From: Oceanicola sp. 22II-s10i
GTDB lineage: Bacteria; Pseudomonadota; Alphaproteobacteria; Rhodobacterales; Rhodobacteraceae
Reading direction: 5' to 3'
Length of the DNA stretch: 64,000 nucleotides
Assembly (NCBI RefSeq): GCF_002210105.1
Contig: NZ_AQQU01000007.1
Location: 124,001 to 188,000, forward strand
Shown here: in pieces, positions 38,056 through 48,105 of the stretch
Layout: each line of letters begins with the position of its first letter
Position numbering within the stretch: position 1 is the first letter of the stretch
Made by a program: the position numbers and the translations under genes
Notes under the pieces: model-generated
The model's input: the letters and a program-made list of their open reading frames with translations, nothing else
The model's database searches: none
What the model was told of the DNA's origin: nothing

Positions 38056-38076
38056 GCGCGACACCATATGTCGCGC
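38056..38076. promoter_or_regulatory. Inverted repeat upstream of nuoA promoter
   Basis: GCGCGACA (38056-38063) and TGTCGCGC (38069-38076) are perfect arms around CCATA, 35 bases upstream of the candidate -35 box. It could be an activator or repressor site for the nuo operon. No known motif recognised. Confidence 0.4.
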
Positions 38077-38178
38077 GCGCAGCAAATAAAGCGTGTACAA
38101 GGGCATACAGGTGGGGATCCGGCGCCTTGGCCGCCCGGCGGCGTCATATGACATTGACCGGATCGTGACATTTCCGAC

Positions 38179-38208
38179 GCGCGCCGATTCCCTCGGGGAC
38201 CGGCGCGC
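38179..38208 (-). terminator. Hairpin after the vWA gene, possible terminator
   Basis: GCGCGCCG (38179-38186) and CGGCGCGC (38201-38208) form an 8-bp stem with a 14-base loop, 8 bases past the vWA stop. It separates that gene from the nuo promoter. No T tract. Confidence 0.4.
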
Positions 38209-38216
38209 CCGGCGGA

Positions 38217-39896
38217 TCACGGTTTCGGCACGGTCACTTCGACCCGTTCGCCTGCGACGACCTCGAACTCGGCCTTGGCGATCGTTTCGCTGCCTTCGTA
38301 GCTGACCGTGGCCACGTATTTCCCGGCCGAGAACGTCCACTGGTGGTCCGCGCCATAGGCCGCTTCGACCCGGTTGCGATCACCCTGGATGTTCTTCTTG
38401 GCCTCGAAGATCTGCACGCGATAGGCCTCGGGCGCCGTCACAGCCGCCACGCCCGCGTTCAGCACGACCGAGGGTTCGACCCGCTGGCCCGCCTTCACTT
38501 CGAACGGCTCGCTCATCACCTCGGCGGTGCCCATCCGGGCCATCAGCACGAACATTCCTGCCGGGACGTTCAGGGGACGGCTGCCATAGCCGGCCTCGGC
38601 CCGTTCGCGTTCACCTTTCAGGTTCTGTTTCTCGTGGAAGATCTGGAAGTAGACCTCGTTCGTCTCGACCATCTCGCCGCCTTCCGAATAGAAGGCCGTC
38701 GGAAACACGACCCCCGTGCCCACGACCACCTCGATGGCGGTGGCCTGGCCGGCGGTCAGCGTGACCATCTGTTCGACCTCCGCTCCAGCATGCTGGACCA
38801 GCACACGCACCTCGCCCGCGGGCAGGTAGAACGATTTTTCGCCATAGCCCGTCACCCGGATGTCGTTGCCGCTGAACGCCTGCACATACATCTCGGCATC
38901 CGGTTCGGTCGCATCGGGCGTCCGTTTCGGCGTGACGGTCAGATAGCCCATGTCCAGCACGATGTGATGCTCGGTCAGCTCGTCCGCGGTGACCGAGACG
39001 GGGATCTCCATCTCGACGACCTCGAACTTCATCTTGATCGCGTAGTCGCCCGCCGGGAGGTTGGTGATCAGCGCCGGGTCGTAGAGGGACTCGATCCGGT
39101 CCCCGGTGGCCTTGCCGTCAGGGCCCGCCGCGAAGATCTGCCAGTAGGGTTCGATATTGGTTTCCGACACATCCGGGCCGTCCTCGGACAGCGCGACGGT
39201 GATCGTCAGGTTGTTCTCCAGCGCCGGTTCTTCCTTGACCGGCTCCGGTTCGGGCGCAGGCGCCGGGGCGGGTTCGGCCACCGCGACCACCGTCTCGGTC
39301 AGCGCATCGCTCAGCGCACCCGCGTCGGAGGCTTCGAAATACTGGCCGCCCGTCTCTTCGGCCAGGCAGGCGACCTGCGCGCCCTCTTCCTTCGTCAGCC
39401 CGAAGCCCACCACATGGGCCGTGAAATCCACGCCGAGGCTCTCCAGCTCGCGCCCGAGGGCGCAGGGATCGGCCTCGCAGGTCTCAAGCCCGTCGGTGAC
39501 GAGGATCACGGTCGCCTTGTCCTCGGTGTATTTCAGCGTCTCGGCCGCCATGCGGACAGACGCGGACAGCGGCGTCTTGCCCTTGGGGCTGATCTTCTTG
39601 GCGAAGTCACCGATCGCCCCGGCGGATCCGGCGGCGGCGGGCACGGCAAGCTCGATGTCCTCGCAGTCGCCCTTCTTGCGGTGACCGTAGACGATCATGC
39701 CCAGCTCGCGCTCTTCGGGGACGCCGCCCAGCACCTCGCCGAGGACGTCGCGCGCGATCTCGATCTTGGATTTGCCCTCGATCTGGCCCCACATGGAGCC
39801 GGATCCGTCGAGAACGATCATCGCCCGGTCGGCCGCGAGGGCGGGAAATGCCATGGTGACGGCCAGAGCCGTCGCCGCAAAGCGTTTCAAAAACAT
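38217..39896 (-). CDS. Secreted von Willebrand factor A domain protein with tandem beta repeats
   Basis: 559 residues from the ATG at 39896 (AGGTAAG before it). Signal peptide 1-22 ending AALA. The vWA domain covers about 23-210 with a MIDAS motif DGSGSM (30-35) and a TDGLETC block. A Pro/Ala/Glu-rich linker (about 205-232) leads to four repeats of about 75-90 residues, each with a YxQIF/YRVQIF-type strand, a LPAG/VPAG/SAGKY turn and a closing AG-rich strand, probably beta-sandwiches. Two repeats share NLKGERERAEAGYG / NIQGDRNRVEAAYG. Periplasmic or surface adhesion/chaperone-like role is possible; substrate unknown. Confidence 0.82.
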   Translation of the reverse strand: MFLKRFAATALAVTMAFPALAADRAMIVLDGSGSMWGQIEGKSKIEIARDVLGEVLGGVPEERELGMIVYGHRKKGDCEDIELAVPAAAGSAGAIGDFAKKISPKGKTPLSASVRMAAETLKYTEDKATVILVTDGLETCEADPCALGRELESLGVDFTAHVVGFGLTKEEGAQVACLAEETGGQYFEASDAGALSDALTETVVAVAEPAPAPAPEPEPVKEEPALENNLTITVALSEDGPDVSETNIEPYWQIFAAGPDGKATGDRIESLYDPALITNLPAGDYAIKMKFEVVEMEIPVSVTADELTEHHIVLDMGYLTVTPKRTPDATEPDAEMYVQAFSGNDIRVTGYGEKSFYLPAGEVRVLVQHAGAEVEQMVTLTAGQATAIEVVVGTGVVFPTAFYSEGGEMVETNEVYFQIFHEKQNLKGERERAEAGYGSRPLNVPAGMFVLMARMGTAEVMSEPFEVKAGQRVEPSVVLNAGVAAVTAPEAYRVQIFEAKKNIQGDRNRVEAAYGADHQWTFSAGKYVATVSYEGSETIAKAEFEVVAGERVEVTVPKP

Positions 39897-39984
39897 GCGC
39901 TTACCTATCTTTCCGATGTAAATCACGGAAAGGTTAGCCGCACCCTGCCCTTTGCCGCAAGGTCAGGAATACCCGTAGCCGCGG

Positions 39985-40767
39985 TCAGGACTGCCAGGGC
40001 GGACGGCGCTTGTCGAAGAAGGCCGCGATCCCCTCGCGGGTTTCCGGCCCCTCCCAGCAGGCCACCAGTTCCCCGATGGAATGCTCGATGATCTCGTCGG
40101 TGATCGGTGGTCCCAGATACCGCAGCAGCGCCTTCGACCGGGCAACCGCACCCGGCGCGGTTTCGAGGTAGGGCGCCACCTCGGCCTCCACCGCCGCGTC
40201 CAGATCCTCTGCCGCGACCGAGCGCGCGAGCAGGCCCAGCTCCACCGCCTGCGGCCCCTTGAACCGCTTGCCCGACATGAACACCTGCCGCGCCCGCGCC
40301 TCGCCCATCCTCGCGGCCACGTAGGGCCCGATGGTCGCCGGGATCAGGCCCAGCCGGGTCTCGGTCAGGGCAAACGTCGCGCCGTCGACCCCGATCGCCA
40401 CGTCACAGACCGACATCATCCCGATCCCGCCGCCGAAAGCGTTGCCCTGCACCCGCCCGATCAGCGGCTTGGGCAGGTCGTTCAGCGCCTTCAGCATCCA
40501 CGCCAGCGCCCCCGCCTCCTTCGCGCGAACGTCAGGTGCTGCGTCGAATTGCTCGCGCATCCAGCCCAGATCGCCGCCCGCGCAGAAGCTCGCGCCCCTG
40601 GCGGCCAGCACCACGACCCGCACGCCGTCGTCGGCGGTCAGTTCGTCCGCCGCCTCGTGCAGTTCGCGGATCATCTGCGCCGACAGCGCGTTGTGCTTGT
40701 CCGCCCGGTCGAGCCAGAGCGTCGCCACCCCGCGCCCGTCCCGTTCGATGCTCACCGTGTCTGCCAT
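39985..40767 (-). CDS. liuC: Enoyl-CoA hydratase/isomerase, probable methylglutaconyl-CoA hydratase
   Basis: 260 residues, crotonase fold. The oxyanion-hole segments are ASFCAGGDLGWM and GNAFGGGIGMMSVCD; ETRLGLIPATIGPYV contains the catalytic-region glutamate. Downstream of HMG-CoA lyase in an operon with isovaleryl-CoA dehydrogenase and methylcrotonyl-CoA carboxylase, it supplies the expected hydration of 3-methylglutaconyl-CoA to HMG-CoA in leucine breakdown. Fold certain, precise substrate from context. Confidence 0.88.
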   Translation of the reverse strand: MADTVSIERDGRGVATLWLDRADKHNALSAQMIRELHEAADELTADDGVRVVVLAARGASFCAGGDLGWMREQFDAAPDVRAKEAGALAWMLKALNDLPKPLIGRVQGNAFGGGIGMMSVCDVAIGVDGATFALTETRLGLIPATIGPYVAARMGEARARQVFMSGKRFKGPQAVELGLLARSVAAEDLDAAVEAEVAPYLETAPGAVARSKALLRYLGPPITDEIIEHSIGELVACWEGPETREGIAAFFDKRRPPWQS

Positions 40768-40777
40768 GTCCGTCTCC

Positions 40778-41137
40778 CTATCCGATCTGAACCGCGCCCT
40801 GCTGGCACCCCGCCGCCTGCACGACCATGCCGTCGGCGTCGAACCACAGCGCCTCGGCGGCCATCACCCCGCGATGGTTCTCGTAGCTCAGGACCAGCAT
40901 CCGCCAGCCCTCGAACACGTCGACCACCCGGAACCGCAGGTCGGGCTGTGCCGCCAGCGCCTTGCCCCAGTAGTCGCGCAACGCGGCCGTCCCGCGCACC
41001 TCGCCATCGCCGGTCAGCACTGCCGCCTTGCGCGAGCGGAAGACGATGTCGGGATGGTAATGCGCGAGGATCCGGTCGAGGTCGTGGCTGTTCCACGCCG
41101 CCTCCCACTCCGCCGCGAAGGCCTGCGGATCGGTCAC
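40778..41137 (-). CDS. NTF2/SnoaL-like small protein
   Basis: 119 residues of the cone-shaped NTF2-like fold: FAAEWEAAWNSHDLDRILAHY is the typical first helix, PDIVFRSRKAAVL and a terminal LSYENHRGVMAAEALWFDADG follow. Such proteins range from isomerases to enzymes of unknown activity. It lies between HMG-CoA lyase (4-base overlap) and the hydratase gene. Function unknown. Confidence 0.75.
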   Translation of the reverse strand: MTDPQAFAAEWEAAWNSHDLDRILAHYHPDIVFRSRKAAVLTGDGEVRGTAALRDYWGKALAAQPDLRFRVVDVFEGWRMLVLSYENHRGVMAAEALWFDADGMVVQAAGCQQGAVQIG

Positions 41138-41988
41138 GCCGTCTCGCCCCGCATCGCCCGCGCCATCGCGGCCGCCTTCTCCAGCACAGCGCGGTCGAGC
41201 CCGGTCTCGTGCCCGAGCGCCGTCAGCCGGTCATGCACCGCCTCGGTCGCCACGTTGCCCTTGGCGCCGGGCGCATAGGGGCAGCCCCCCAGCCCGCCGA
41301 CCGCCGCGTCGAAGACCGTCACGCCCAGTTCCAGCGAGGCGAGGATGTTGTCCACCGCCCGCCCGTCAGTGTCGTGGTAGTGTCCGGCCAGCTTCTCCGC
41401 CGGGACCTCCTCCATCACCGCGCGCAGCATCGCCGCGATGCTCTCGGGCGTGGCCTTGCCGATGGTGTCGCCCAACGACACCTCGTAAGCGCCAAGCGCA
41501 TAAAGCGCGCCCGCCACCCGCGCGGCCTCTTCCGGCGCGACCTTGCCGTCATAAGGGCAGTCGGTCACGCAGGAGACATAGCCCCGCATCCTGACGCCTT
41601 CGGCCAGAGCCGCCTCGGCCACCGGGCGGAAGCGTTCGAGGCTCTCCTCGATGGTGCAGTTGATGTTCGCCTTGGAAAACCCCTCGGAGGCCGAGGCGAA
41701 GATCGCCACCTCGTCCGCCCCCGCCTCGGTCGCGTCCTGGAAGCCGCGCAGGTTCGGCGTCAGGGCGGCAAAGCTCACGCCGTCGGCCCGCCGGATCCGG
41801 CGCAGCACCTCGCCCGAGCCTGCCATCTGCGGCACCCACTTGGGGCTGACGAAGCTGGCGCATTCGATCCGGGCGAACCCGGCGCCGCTCAGGCAGTCGA
41901 CCAGCGCCACCTTCTCGGCCACCGGGATGGGGCGCTTTTCGTTCTGAAGGCCGTCGCGCGGACCGACCTCGAATATCTCGACACGCAT
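41134..41988 (-). CDS. liuE: Hydroxymethylglutaryl-CoA lyase
   Basis: Cleaves HMG-CoA to acetyl-CoA and acetoacetate, the last step of leucine catabolism. 284 residues, DRE-TIM barrel. EVGPRDGLQNEK at the start carries the metal/catalytic Arg-Asp, HYHDTDGRAVDN the metal histidines, and GLGGCPYAPGAKGN the catalytic-cysteine signature. Its start follows the GST gene by one base. Confidence 0.94.
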   Translation of the reverse strand: MRVEIFEVGPRDGLQNEKRPIPVAEKVALVDCLSGAGFARIECASFVSPKWVPQMAGSGEVLRRIRRADGVSFAALTPNLRGFQDATEAGADEVAIFASASEGFSKANINCTIEESLERFRPVAEAALAEGVRMRGYVSCVTDCPYDGKVAPEEAARVAGALYALGAYEVSLGDTIGKATPESIAAMLRAVMEEVPAEKLAGHYHDTDGRAVDNILASLELGVTVFDAAVGGLGGCPYAPGAKGNVATEAVHDRLTALGHETGLDRAVLEKAAAMARAMRGETA

Positions 41989-42657
41989 TTACCGTCCGTC
42001 CACCGAGAAATAATCGTCGTCACTGCCGAACTGGCGGGGCCCGTCCAGCTCCTTGGCCGCCTTGAAGGCAGGCCGCGCCTTGAAGCGTTCGACATAGGCC
42101 ACGATGTTGGGGAACTGCTCCGTCCGCACGTAGCGTTTCGTGGCAAGGAAGTTCCAGCCCAGCATCGTGTCCGCCGCCGAAAAACCCGAAGGCAGGACCC
42201 AGTCCTGGCGCCCCAGCAGATCGTTCACCGGCGCCATCGTCCCCGCCAGCCGCCGCGCCTCGATCTTGACCACCGTGTCCGACCGGTCCTTGGGATCGCG
42301 CAGGAATATCCATTGCAGGTTCAGTGCTGCGACATGGTTGGCCATCGTCTCGGCGTAGTGCATCGCCTCGAGGAACGGCACCCGCTCCGCATCGCCCGCA
42401 AGCCGCCCCAGCCCATGCTCGGGCCGCGTCTCGCAGAGGTATTCCGTGATCGCGCCGCTTTCGTAGATCGTGTGCCCGTCCACATCCAGCGCGGGCACCC
42501 GCCCGCCGGGGGAACGGGCCAGATAGTCCGGCGTCCTCAGCGATCCGTCGGGGATCGCGTAGACCCTGATCTCCGGCGTGATCCCCATCTCCTGCAGCAG
42601 CCACAGGATACGCAGGCTGCGCGAGCCCGGCACATGGTGCAGGGTGATATCGCTCAT
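41989..42657 (-). CDS. Glutathione S-transferase family protein
   Basis: 222 residues. N-terminal thioredoxin-like domain (HHVPGSRSLRILWLLQEM, then RVPALDVDGHTIYESGAITEYL with the glutathione gamma-Glu site ES) and an all-helical C-terminal domain. Start overlaps the carboxylase alpha stop by 4 bases. In the leucine operon, role unknown; could be isomerase or detoxifying. Confidence 0.85.
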   Translation of the reverse strand: MSDITLHHVPGSRSLRILWLLQEMGITPEIRVYAIPDGSLRTPDYLARSPGGRVPALDVDGHTIYESGAITEYLCETRPEHGLGRLAGDAERVPFLEAMHYAETMANHVAALNLQWIFLRDPKDRSDTVVKIEARRLAGTMAPVNDLLGRQDWVLPSGFSAADTMLGWNFLATKRYVRTEQFPNIVAYVERFKARPAFKAAKELDGPRQFGSDDDYFSVDGR

Positions 42658-44585
42658 TCTTCCTCCTCCAGCCGGATCAGCGGTGCGCCGGCCTCCACCT
42701 GCGCACCTTCCGCCACCAGAACTTCGGCGACAACCCCGTCGCGCGGGGCGGTCAGGGCATGCTCCATCTTCATCGCCTCGAGCACCGCCAGCCGCTGGCC
42801 CGCCGTCACGGTCTCGCCCGCCTTCGCGGTCACGACCTTGACCAGCCCCGGCATCGGCGCCTCGATCACGTTGCCGCCCGCGCCCTGCGCCTCGCGCGCC
42901 AGCGGGTCGATCACCTCGAACGCCTGCGCCACGCCGCCAAAGACCGTCACGACGCCCCGCTCCGCGTGATGCGCCGGGGCGGCCAGACCGTCGAGCGTCC
43001 AGCCATCACGCCACAGCGCCTCGACCACCAGTCCGGCGGTGGAGATCAGCGCATCGCCCCGGCCCCGCATCCTGACGACCACCGTCTCCTCTTCGCCCCG
43101 GTGTCGTAAAGCCACCGACCGGTCGAGCGGCGACCACAGGCTGAAGCCCTGGAACGCATCCGGCGCCCCGTCCAGCCCGAGCGCCACCATCGCCGCCCAG
43201 GCCCGCTGCACCGCCGTCGCGGGCACCACGGCCGCCAGCGCCTCGATGTCCCGCCCGATCAGGCCGGTGTCCACCTCGCCGCGCCGGAAGCCTTCGTGAT
43301 CCGCCAGCGCCCCCACAAAGGCGAGGTTCGTCACCGTCCCCGCCACCTGCGTCTGCCGCAGCGCCCGGCTGAGCTGCCGCAGCGCGATCTCCCGCGTGGG
43401 CCCGTGTACGATGACCTTGGCGATCATCGGATCGTAGTGCGGAGAGATCACATCCCCTGCCCGCACCCCGGTATCAGCGCGCGCGCCGTCGGGGAAAGAC
43501 AGCGCCCCGAGCCGCCCGGTCGCGGGCAGGAACCCCTTCTCGACATCCTCGGCATAGAGCCGCGCCTCGAAGGCATGTCCGCTGATCGCCAGATCCTCCT
43601 GCGCCACCGGGATGTCTTCCCCCGCCGCCACCCGGATCTGCCACTCCACCAGATCGACCCCTGTGATCGCCTCCGTCACCGGATGCTCCACCTGCAGCCG
43701 CGTGTTCATCTCCATGAACCAGAACCCGTCGGTCCTGAGCGGCCCCGAGCCGTCCACGATGAACTCGATCGTCCCGGCCCCGGCATAGCCGATCGCCTCG
43801 GCCGCTCGCACCGCCGCCGCGCCCATGGCCGAACGCATCTCCTCGGGCATCCCCGGCGCGGGCGCTTCCTCGATCACCTTCTGGTGCCGCCGCTGCAGCG
43901 AACAGTCCCGCTCGAACAGATGCACGGCGCGGGTGCCGTCGCCAAAAACCTGCACCTCGATGTGGCGCGGGTTGGTCACGAACTTCTCGATCAGGACGTC
44001 CGGGTTGCCGAAGGCCGTCTTCGCCTCGCCCCGCGCACTCGCCAGCGCATCGGCAAACGCGCCCGGCGTCTCGACCAGCCGCATCCCCTTGCCGCCACCC
44101 CCGGCGACCGCCTTGATCAGCACCGGATAGCCGATGGCCTCGGCCGCCGCCGCCAGCACCTCGTCGTCCTGATCGCCGCGATGGCCCGGCACGACAGGCA
44201 CGCCCGCCTCCTCCATCAGCGCCTTGGCCGCGTCCTTGAGCCCCATGGCCCGGATCGCCTTTGCCGAGGGCCCGATGAACACCAGCCCCGCCGCCTCGAC
44301 CGCCTCCACGAAATCGGGGTTCTCGGACAGGAAGCCATAGCCCGGATGCACCGCCTGCGCGCCCGTCGCATGACAGGCCGCGATGATCGCGTCGCCGCGC
44401 AGGTAGCTCTCGGACGGGGCCGACCCGCCGATATGCACCGCCTCGTCCGCCATCGCCACATGCATCGCGCCCGCGTCCGCGTCGGAATAGACCGCGACCG
44501 TGGCGATCCCCATCTCCCGCGCGGTGCGGATCACGCGACAGGCGATCTCGCCCCGGTTCGCTATCAGGATCTTGTCGAACATCAT
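42654..44585 (-). CDS. liuD: Methylcrotonyl-CoA carboxylase alpha (biotin) subunit
   Basis: 643 residues. Biotin-carboxylase domain (about 1-450) with [17 protein letters not shown]-grasp loop [31 protein letters not shown], and a C-terminal biotinyl domain with EAMKMEHAL near residue 605 (Lys biotinylated). With the beta subunit it carboxylates 3-methylcrotonyl-CoA. ATG 44585 is the first of an ATGATG pair overlapping the macro-domain stop. Could biochemically be another acyl-CoA carboxylase, but operon context fits leucine. Confidence 0.92.
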   Translation of the reverse strand: MMFDKILIANRGEIACRVIRTAREMGIATVAVYSDADAGAMHVAMADEAVHIGGSAPSESYLRGDAIIAACHATGAQAVHPGYGFLSENPDFVEAVEAAGLVFIGPSAKAIRAMGLKDAAKALMEEAGVPVVPGHRGDQDDEVLAAAAEAIGYPVLIKAVAGGGGKGMRLVETPGAFADALASARGEAKTAFGNPDVLIEKFVTNPRHIEVQVFGDGTRAVHLFERDCSLQRRHQKVIEEAPAPGMPEEMRSAMGAAAVRAAEAIGYAGAGTIEFIVDGSGPLRTDGFWFMEMNTRLQVEHPVTEAITGVDLVEWQIRVAAGEDIPVAQEDLAISGHAFEARLYAEDVEKGFLPATGRLGALSFPDGARADTGVRAGDVISPHYDPMIAKVIVHGPTREIALRQLSRALRQTQVAGTVTNLAFVGALADHEGFRRGEVDTGLIGRDIEALAAVVPATAVQRAWAAMVALGLDGAPDAFQGFSLWSPLDRSVALRHRGEEETVVVRMRGRGDALISTAGLVVEALWRDGWTLDGLAAPAHHAERGVVTVFGGVAQAFEVIDPLAREAQGAGGNVIEAPMPGLVKVVTAKAGETVTAGQRLAVLEAMKMEHALTAPRDGVVAEVLVAEGAQVEAGAPLIRLEEEE

Positions 44586-45088
44586 TCCTCCAACGCCTTT
44601 TGTAGCACGTCCGCCGTTCGTGCATCGAAGGCGACCAGCGTCACCTCCCAACCCTCGTGGCCGTCGAGCCAGTCCCGCAGCGTCGCCACCGCGACCCGCG
44701 CCGCATCCTCGGGCGGATAGCCATAGACCCCGGTCGAGATCGCCGGAAACGCCACGCTCCGGCACCCGGCCGCGTCGGCCAGATCCATCGCCGTCCGGTA
44801 GCACCCGGCCAACAGCTCCGCCTCGCCCTGCCCGCCGCCCTGCCAGACAGGACCGACCGCATGGATCACGTGCCGCGCCTTCAGCCCGTGCCCGCCGGTG
44901 ATCTTGGCGCTGCCCGTCTCGCAGCCGCCCAGACCCCGGCACTCGTCCAGCAGACCCGGCCCGGCGGCGCGATGGATCGCCCCGTCGACACCGCCACCGC
45001 CCAGCAGAGACCGGTTAGCGGCGTTCACGATCGCGCAGACGTCGAGCCCCGTGATATCGCCCTGCCAGACCCGGATCACCGCCGCCAC
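44582..45088 (-). CDS. Macro-domain protein, ADP-ribose/O-acetyl-ADP-ribose hydrolase type
   Basis: 168 residues, one macro domain. [30 protein letters not shown] has the MacroD-type signature NAAN...GGGVDGAIH, later [12 protein letters not shown] is the phosphate loop. Family members remove ADP-ribose from proteins or hydrolyse O-acetyl-ADP-ribose. Overlaps genes on both sides (13 and 4 bases) inside the leucine operon. Confidence 0.9.
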   Translation of the reverse strand: MAAVIRVWQGDITGLDVCAIVNAANRSLLGGGGVDGAIHRAAGPGLLDECRGLGGCETGSAKITGGHGLKARHVIHAVGPVWQGGGQGEAELLAGCYRTAMDLADAAGCRSVAFPAISTGVYGYPPEDAARVAVATLRDWLDGHEGWEVTLVAFDARTADVLQKALEE

Positions 45089-46041
45089 CCGCCGCCCAGC
45101 AGGGCCTCGGCCTCCGCCGACATCTCGCGCAGGATATCCGCCGCGCCGGGGGCCGAGCGGATCAGTCCGATCCCCTCGCCGACCACGGCAGGCGCAACCT
45201 CGGCCCGTCCCTCGTCCGCCGCCCGCGCGAAATCCGCACGTGCCGCGTCACCGGCCTGCAGGGCCTCCAGCCGCCCGGTCCAGGCATCGACGAACCCGCT
45301 GCGCATCGTCCTCAGGTCGAACCGCTCCGGCCAGTCGAAGATGCCGCGCGCATAGTCGATCACGTTGCCCCGCACCGTCTGGTCGCCGTCCGCCCCCAGA
45401 ACCGCGCGCATCTGCCCCTCTGTCACCAGCGCCTCGGGGCTCGCCCAGAACCGCGTCCCGCACAGCACACCGTCCGCGCCCAGCATCAGCGCGGCCGCCA
45501 GTCCGCGCCCGTCCGCGATCCCGCCCGCCGCCAGCAGCAGCACCTCCGGCGCCTCGCGCGCCAGCAGGTCCGCCACCTCCGGCACCAGCGTCATCGTCGC
45601 CCGCCGCGCGCCGTGGCCCCCGGCCTCGGTTCCCTGCGCCACGATGACATCCGCCCCGGCCTCCAGCGCGCGCCGTGCATCCGACACCGTCTGGACCTGG
45701 CAGAACAGCGCGACACCGGCACCCTTGACCGCCGCACCATACGGCACCGGATCGCCAAACGACAGGAACACCGCCCGCGGCTTCCGCTCCAGCACCCGAT
45801 CGAGCAGGTCCGGAGACCGGTCCAGCTTCCAGGTGATGAAGCCCATTCCGACCGGCGCGTTCCCGGCCTCGGCCATCTCGGTCTCGATCCACCCGGCATC
45901 GCAATAGCCGCCGCCGATGAACCCCAGCCCGCCGCCGTTCGACACCGCCGCCGCCAGCCGTCCGCCCGCCACCCGCGCCATTGGCGCGCTGACGATCGGA
46001 TGGTCCAGCCCGAAGGCGCGGGTCAGTCTGGTCTCGATCAT
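45076..46041 (-). CDS. Nitronate monooxygenase / 2-nitropropane dioxygenase-like protein
   Basis: 321 residues, FMN TIM-barrel. [20 protein letters not shown], the phosphate-binding [20 protein letters not shown] and [12 protein letters not shown] are family landmarks. ATG 46041 has GGAGGAGG. Members oxidise nitronates or act as enoyl reductases; the role inside a leucine-degradation operon is unclear. Repeat copy C lies just upstream of the start. Confidence 0.85.
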   Translation of the reverse strand: MIETRLTRAFGLDHPIVSAPMARVAGGRLAAAVSNGGGLGFIGGGYCDAGWIETEMAEAGNAPVGMGFITWKLDRSPDLLDRVLERKPRAVFLSFGDPVPYGAAVKGAGVALFCQVQTVSDARRALEAGADVIVAQGTEAGGHGARRATMTLVPEVADLLAREAPEVLLLAAGGIADGRGLAAALMLGADGVLCGTRFWASPEALVTEGQMRAVLGADGDQTVRGNVIDYARGIFDWPERFDLRTMRSGFVDAWTGRLEALQAGDAARADFARAADEGRAEVAPAVVGEGIGLIRSAPGAADILREMSAEAEALLGGGWRR

Positions 46042-46050
46042 GGCCTCCTC

Positions 46051-46103
46051 CTTCATCTTGCCGGAAATATGCCGGGGGGTCCGGGGGGCAGCGCCCACCG
46101 GGG
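46051..46103 (+). repeat. Interspersed intergenic repeat, copy C (degenerate)
   Basis: CTTCATCTTGCCGGAAATATGCC then GGGGGGTCCGGGGGGCAG matches copy A in order (CTTCTTCTGGTC, AAATACTTTC, GGGGGGTCCGGGGGGCAG), but the right arm of the hairpin is damaged (GCGCCCACCGGGG). It fills most of the 76-base gap between two operon genes, so any stem forms inside a polycistronic mRNA. Confidence 0.6.
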
Positions 46104-46117
46104 CTCTCCGCCCGTCC

Positions 46118-47734
46118 CTACATCCGGAATACCCCGAACCGCGTGTCCTCGATCGGCGCGTTCAGGCTCGCCCGCAGGCTCAGCGCCAGCACCTCGCGGG
46201 TCTTCCTCGGGTCCACGATCCCGTCATCCCAGAGCCGCGCCGAGGCGTAGAGCGGATGCGACTGACGCTCGAACATCTCGATCGTCGGCCGCTTGAACTC
46301 CGCTTCCTCCGCTTCGGACCACGTGCCGCCGCCGCGCTCGATGGCATCGCGCCGTACCGTCGCCAGCACCCCCGCCGCCTGCGCGCCGCCCATCACGGAA
46401 ATCCGCGAGATCGGCCATGACCACATAAAGCGCGGCTGGTAAGCCCTTCCAGCCATACCATAATTTCCCGCCCCGAAGGACCCGCCGACCACCATCGTGA
46501 TCTTGGGCACCGAGGTCGTCGCCACTGCCGTCACCATCTTGGCCCCGTGCCGCGCGATGCCCTCGTTCTCGTATTTCCGGCCCACCATGAAGCCGGTGAT
46601 GTTCTGCAGGAACACCAGCGGCACCATGCGCTGCGAGCACAGTTCGACGAAATGCGCACCCTTCTGCGCGGCCTCTGAGAACAGCACGCCATTGTTCGCG
46701 ACGATCCCCACCGGGATGCCTTCGACATGGGCGAAGCCACATACAAGCGTCTCGCCAAACCTTTGCTTGAACTCGTCAAATCGCGATCCGTCCACCACCC
46801 GCGCGATGACCTCGCGGATGTCGTAGGGCGTCCGCAGGTCGGGCGGCACGACCCCCAGAAGCTCCTCCGGATCGTAGGCCGGCGCCTCGGGCGCCTCCAT
46901 CCGCACCGTGCGTGCCTGCCACGCGCCGTCCCCCGCGCCGAGCCCGGCCACGGCCCGCCGCGCCAGCGCCAGCGCATGGCCGTCGTCCTCGGCCAGGTAA
47001 TCGGCCACGCCCGACAGCCGCGTGTGCACGTCCCCGCCGCCAAGGTCCTCTGCCGTCACGATTTCCCCAGTCGCCGCCTTCACCAGCGGCGGCCCGGCCA
47101 GAAAGATCGTGCCCTGTTCCTTCACGATGATCGTCACGTCGGACATCGCCGGCACATAGGCCCCGCCCGCCGTGCAGGAGCCCATGACGACAGCGATCTG
47201 CGCGATCCCCTTCGCGCTCATCCGCGCCTGGTTGTAGAAGATGCGCCCGAAGTGGTCGCGGTCGGGAAACACCTCGTCCTGGTTGGGCAGGTTCGCGCCC
47301 CCGCTGTCGACCAAGTAGACGCAGGGCAGATGGTTTTCTTCCGCGATTTCCTGCGCCCGCAGGTGCTTCTTGACCGTGACCGGGTAATAGGTCCCGCCCT
47401 TCACTGTCGCGTCGTTGCACACGACCATCACGTCGCGCCCCTGCACCCGGCCCACGCCCGCGATCAGCCCCGATCCGGGGGCCGCGCCGTCGTACATGCC
47501 ATGTGCCGCCGTCGCCCCGATCTCGAGGAATGGCGAGCCGGGGTCGAGCAGCCCGGCCACCCGGTCGCGTGGCAGCAACTTGTTCCGCGACAGGTGCCGC
47601 TCGCGCGCCTTTGCGCCGCCACCGGCTGCGGCGGCCTGCGCGGCTTCGCGCACGATCTCAATGGCTTCCATGTGGCCCTTGAAGTTCGCGCGGAACTCGT
47701 CCGATCCGGCGATCGCTTTCGATATCAGCTTCAT
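46118..47734 (-). CDS. liuB: Methylcrotonyl-CoA carboxylase beta (carboxyltransferase) subunit
   Basis: 538 residues, two crotonase-like halves of the carboxyltransferase family. [40 protein letters not shown], and [20 protein letters not shown] are characteristic of MCC beta rather than propionyl-CoA carboxylase. Pairs with the alpha subunit 1.5 kb downstream; nitronate and macro genes intervene. Confidence 0.94.
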   Translation of the reverse strand: MKLISKAIAGSDEFRANFKGHMEAIEIVREAAQAAAAGGGAKARERHLSRNKLLPRDRVAGLLDPGSPFLEIGATAAHGMYDGAAPGSGLIAGVGRVQGRDVMVVCNDATVKGGTYYPVTVKKHLRAQEIAEENHLPCVYLVDSGGANLPNQDEVFPDRDHFGRIFYNQARMSAKGIAQIAVVMGSCTAGGAYVPAMSDVTIIVKEQGTIFLAGPPLVKAATGEIVTAEDLGGGDVHTRLSGVADYLAEDDGHALALARRAVAGLGAGDGAWQARTVRMEAPEAPAYDPEELLGVVPPDLRTPYDIREVIARVVDGSRFDEFKQRFGETLVCGFAHVEGIPVGIVANNGVLFSEAAQKGAHFVELCSQRMVPLVFLQNITGFMVGRKYENEGIARHGAKMVTAVATTSVPKITMVVGGSFGAGNYGMAGRAYQPRFMWSWPISRISVMGGAQAAGVLATVRRDAIERGGGTWSEAEEAEFKRPTIEMFERQSHPLYASARLWDDGIVDPRKTREVLALSLRASLNAPIEDTRFGVFRM

Positions 47735-48105
47735 GCCTTCATCATCCTCCGTGTCCGGCCCACGATGAACCCCGTGACGGCCACCGCAAAGACGTAAAGC
47801 CCCGCGATGGCGCCAATCATGATGGCCCAGAGTGCGCCTTCCGACAGCGCCATGTCGACCTCCAGCGCAAAGATCGCCACCGCGAAGAGGATCACCGCGG
47901 CCAGCCCCCAGTAGAGCCCTTCGCGGAACTGTCCGCCCTCGGTATGGACCATGTGCAGCCGTGCCTGGCAGTTCGGGCAGGCCTCGAAATAATGCGCCGG
48001 ACGGATCCGGCTCTTGGTGCCCGCGTGGGTGTAGATCGACTGTTCCGCCCCGCAGTCCGGGCAGGTCAGCCCGGCGATCCGTGTCGCCATGCCTTCGAGT
48101 ATCAA
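47731..48105 (-). CDS. Zinc-ribbon membrane protein
   Basis: 124 residues from a TTG at 48105, which has AAGGAGG close upstream and overlaps the preceding stop (TTGA). An ATG at 48090 would give 119. A two-knuckle zinc ribbon, CPDCG and CPNCQ (about 15-45), is followed by two membrane helices (about 67-83 and 93-114) and a basic tail. No function assignable. Confidence 0.7.
   Translation of the reverse strand: MILEGMATRIAGLTCPDCGAEQSIYTHAGTKSRIRPAHYFEACPNCQARLHMVHTEGGQFREGLYWGLAAVILFAVAIFALEVDMALSEGALWAIMIGAIAGLYVFAVAVTGFIVGRTRRMMKA

Noticed and set aside
40081..42969. 962-codon open frame on the plus strand
   Set aside because: Antisense to the leucine-catabolism genes; arginine- and histidine-rich, without start signals or domain motifs.
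46051..46103. Repeat copy C as a terminator of the leucine operon
   Set aside because: It lies mid-operon, lacks a T tract, and its right arm is damaged.
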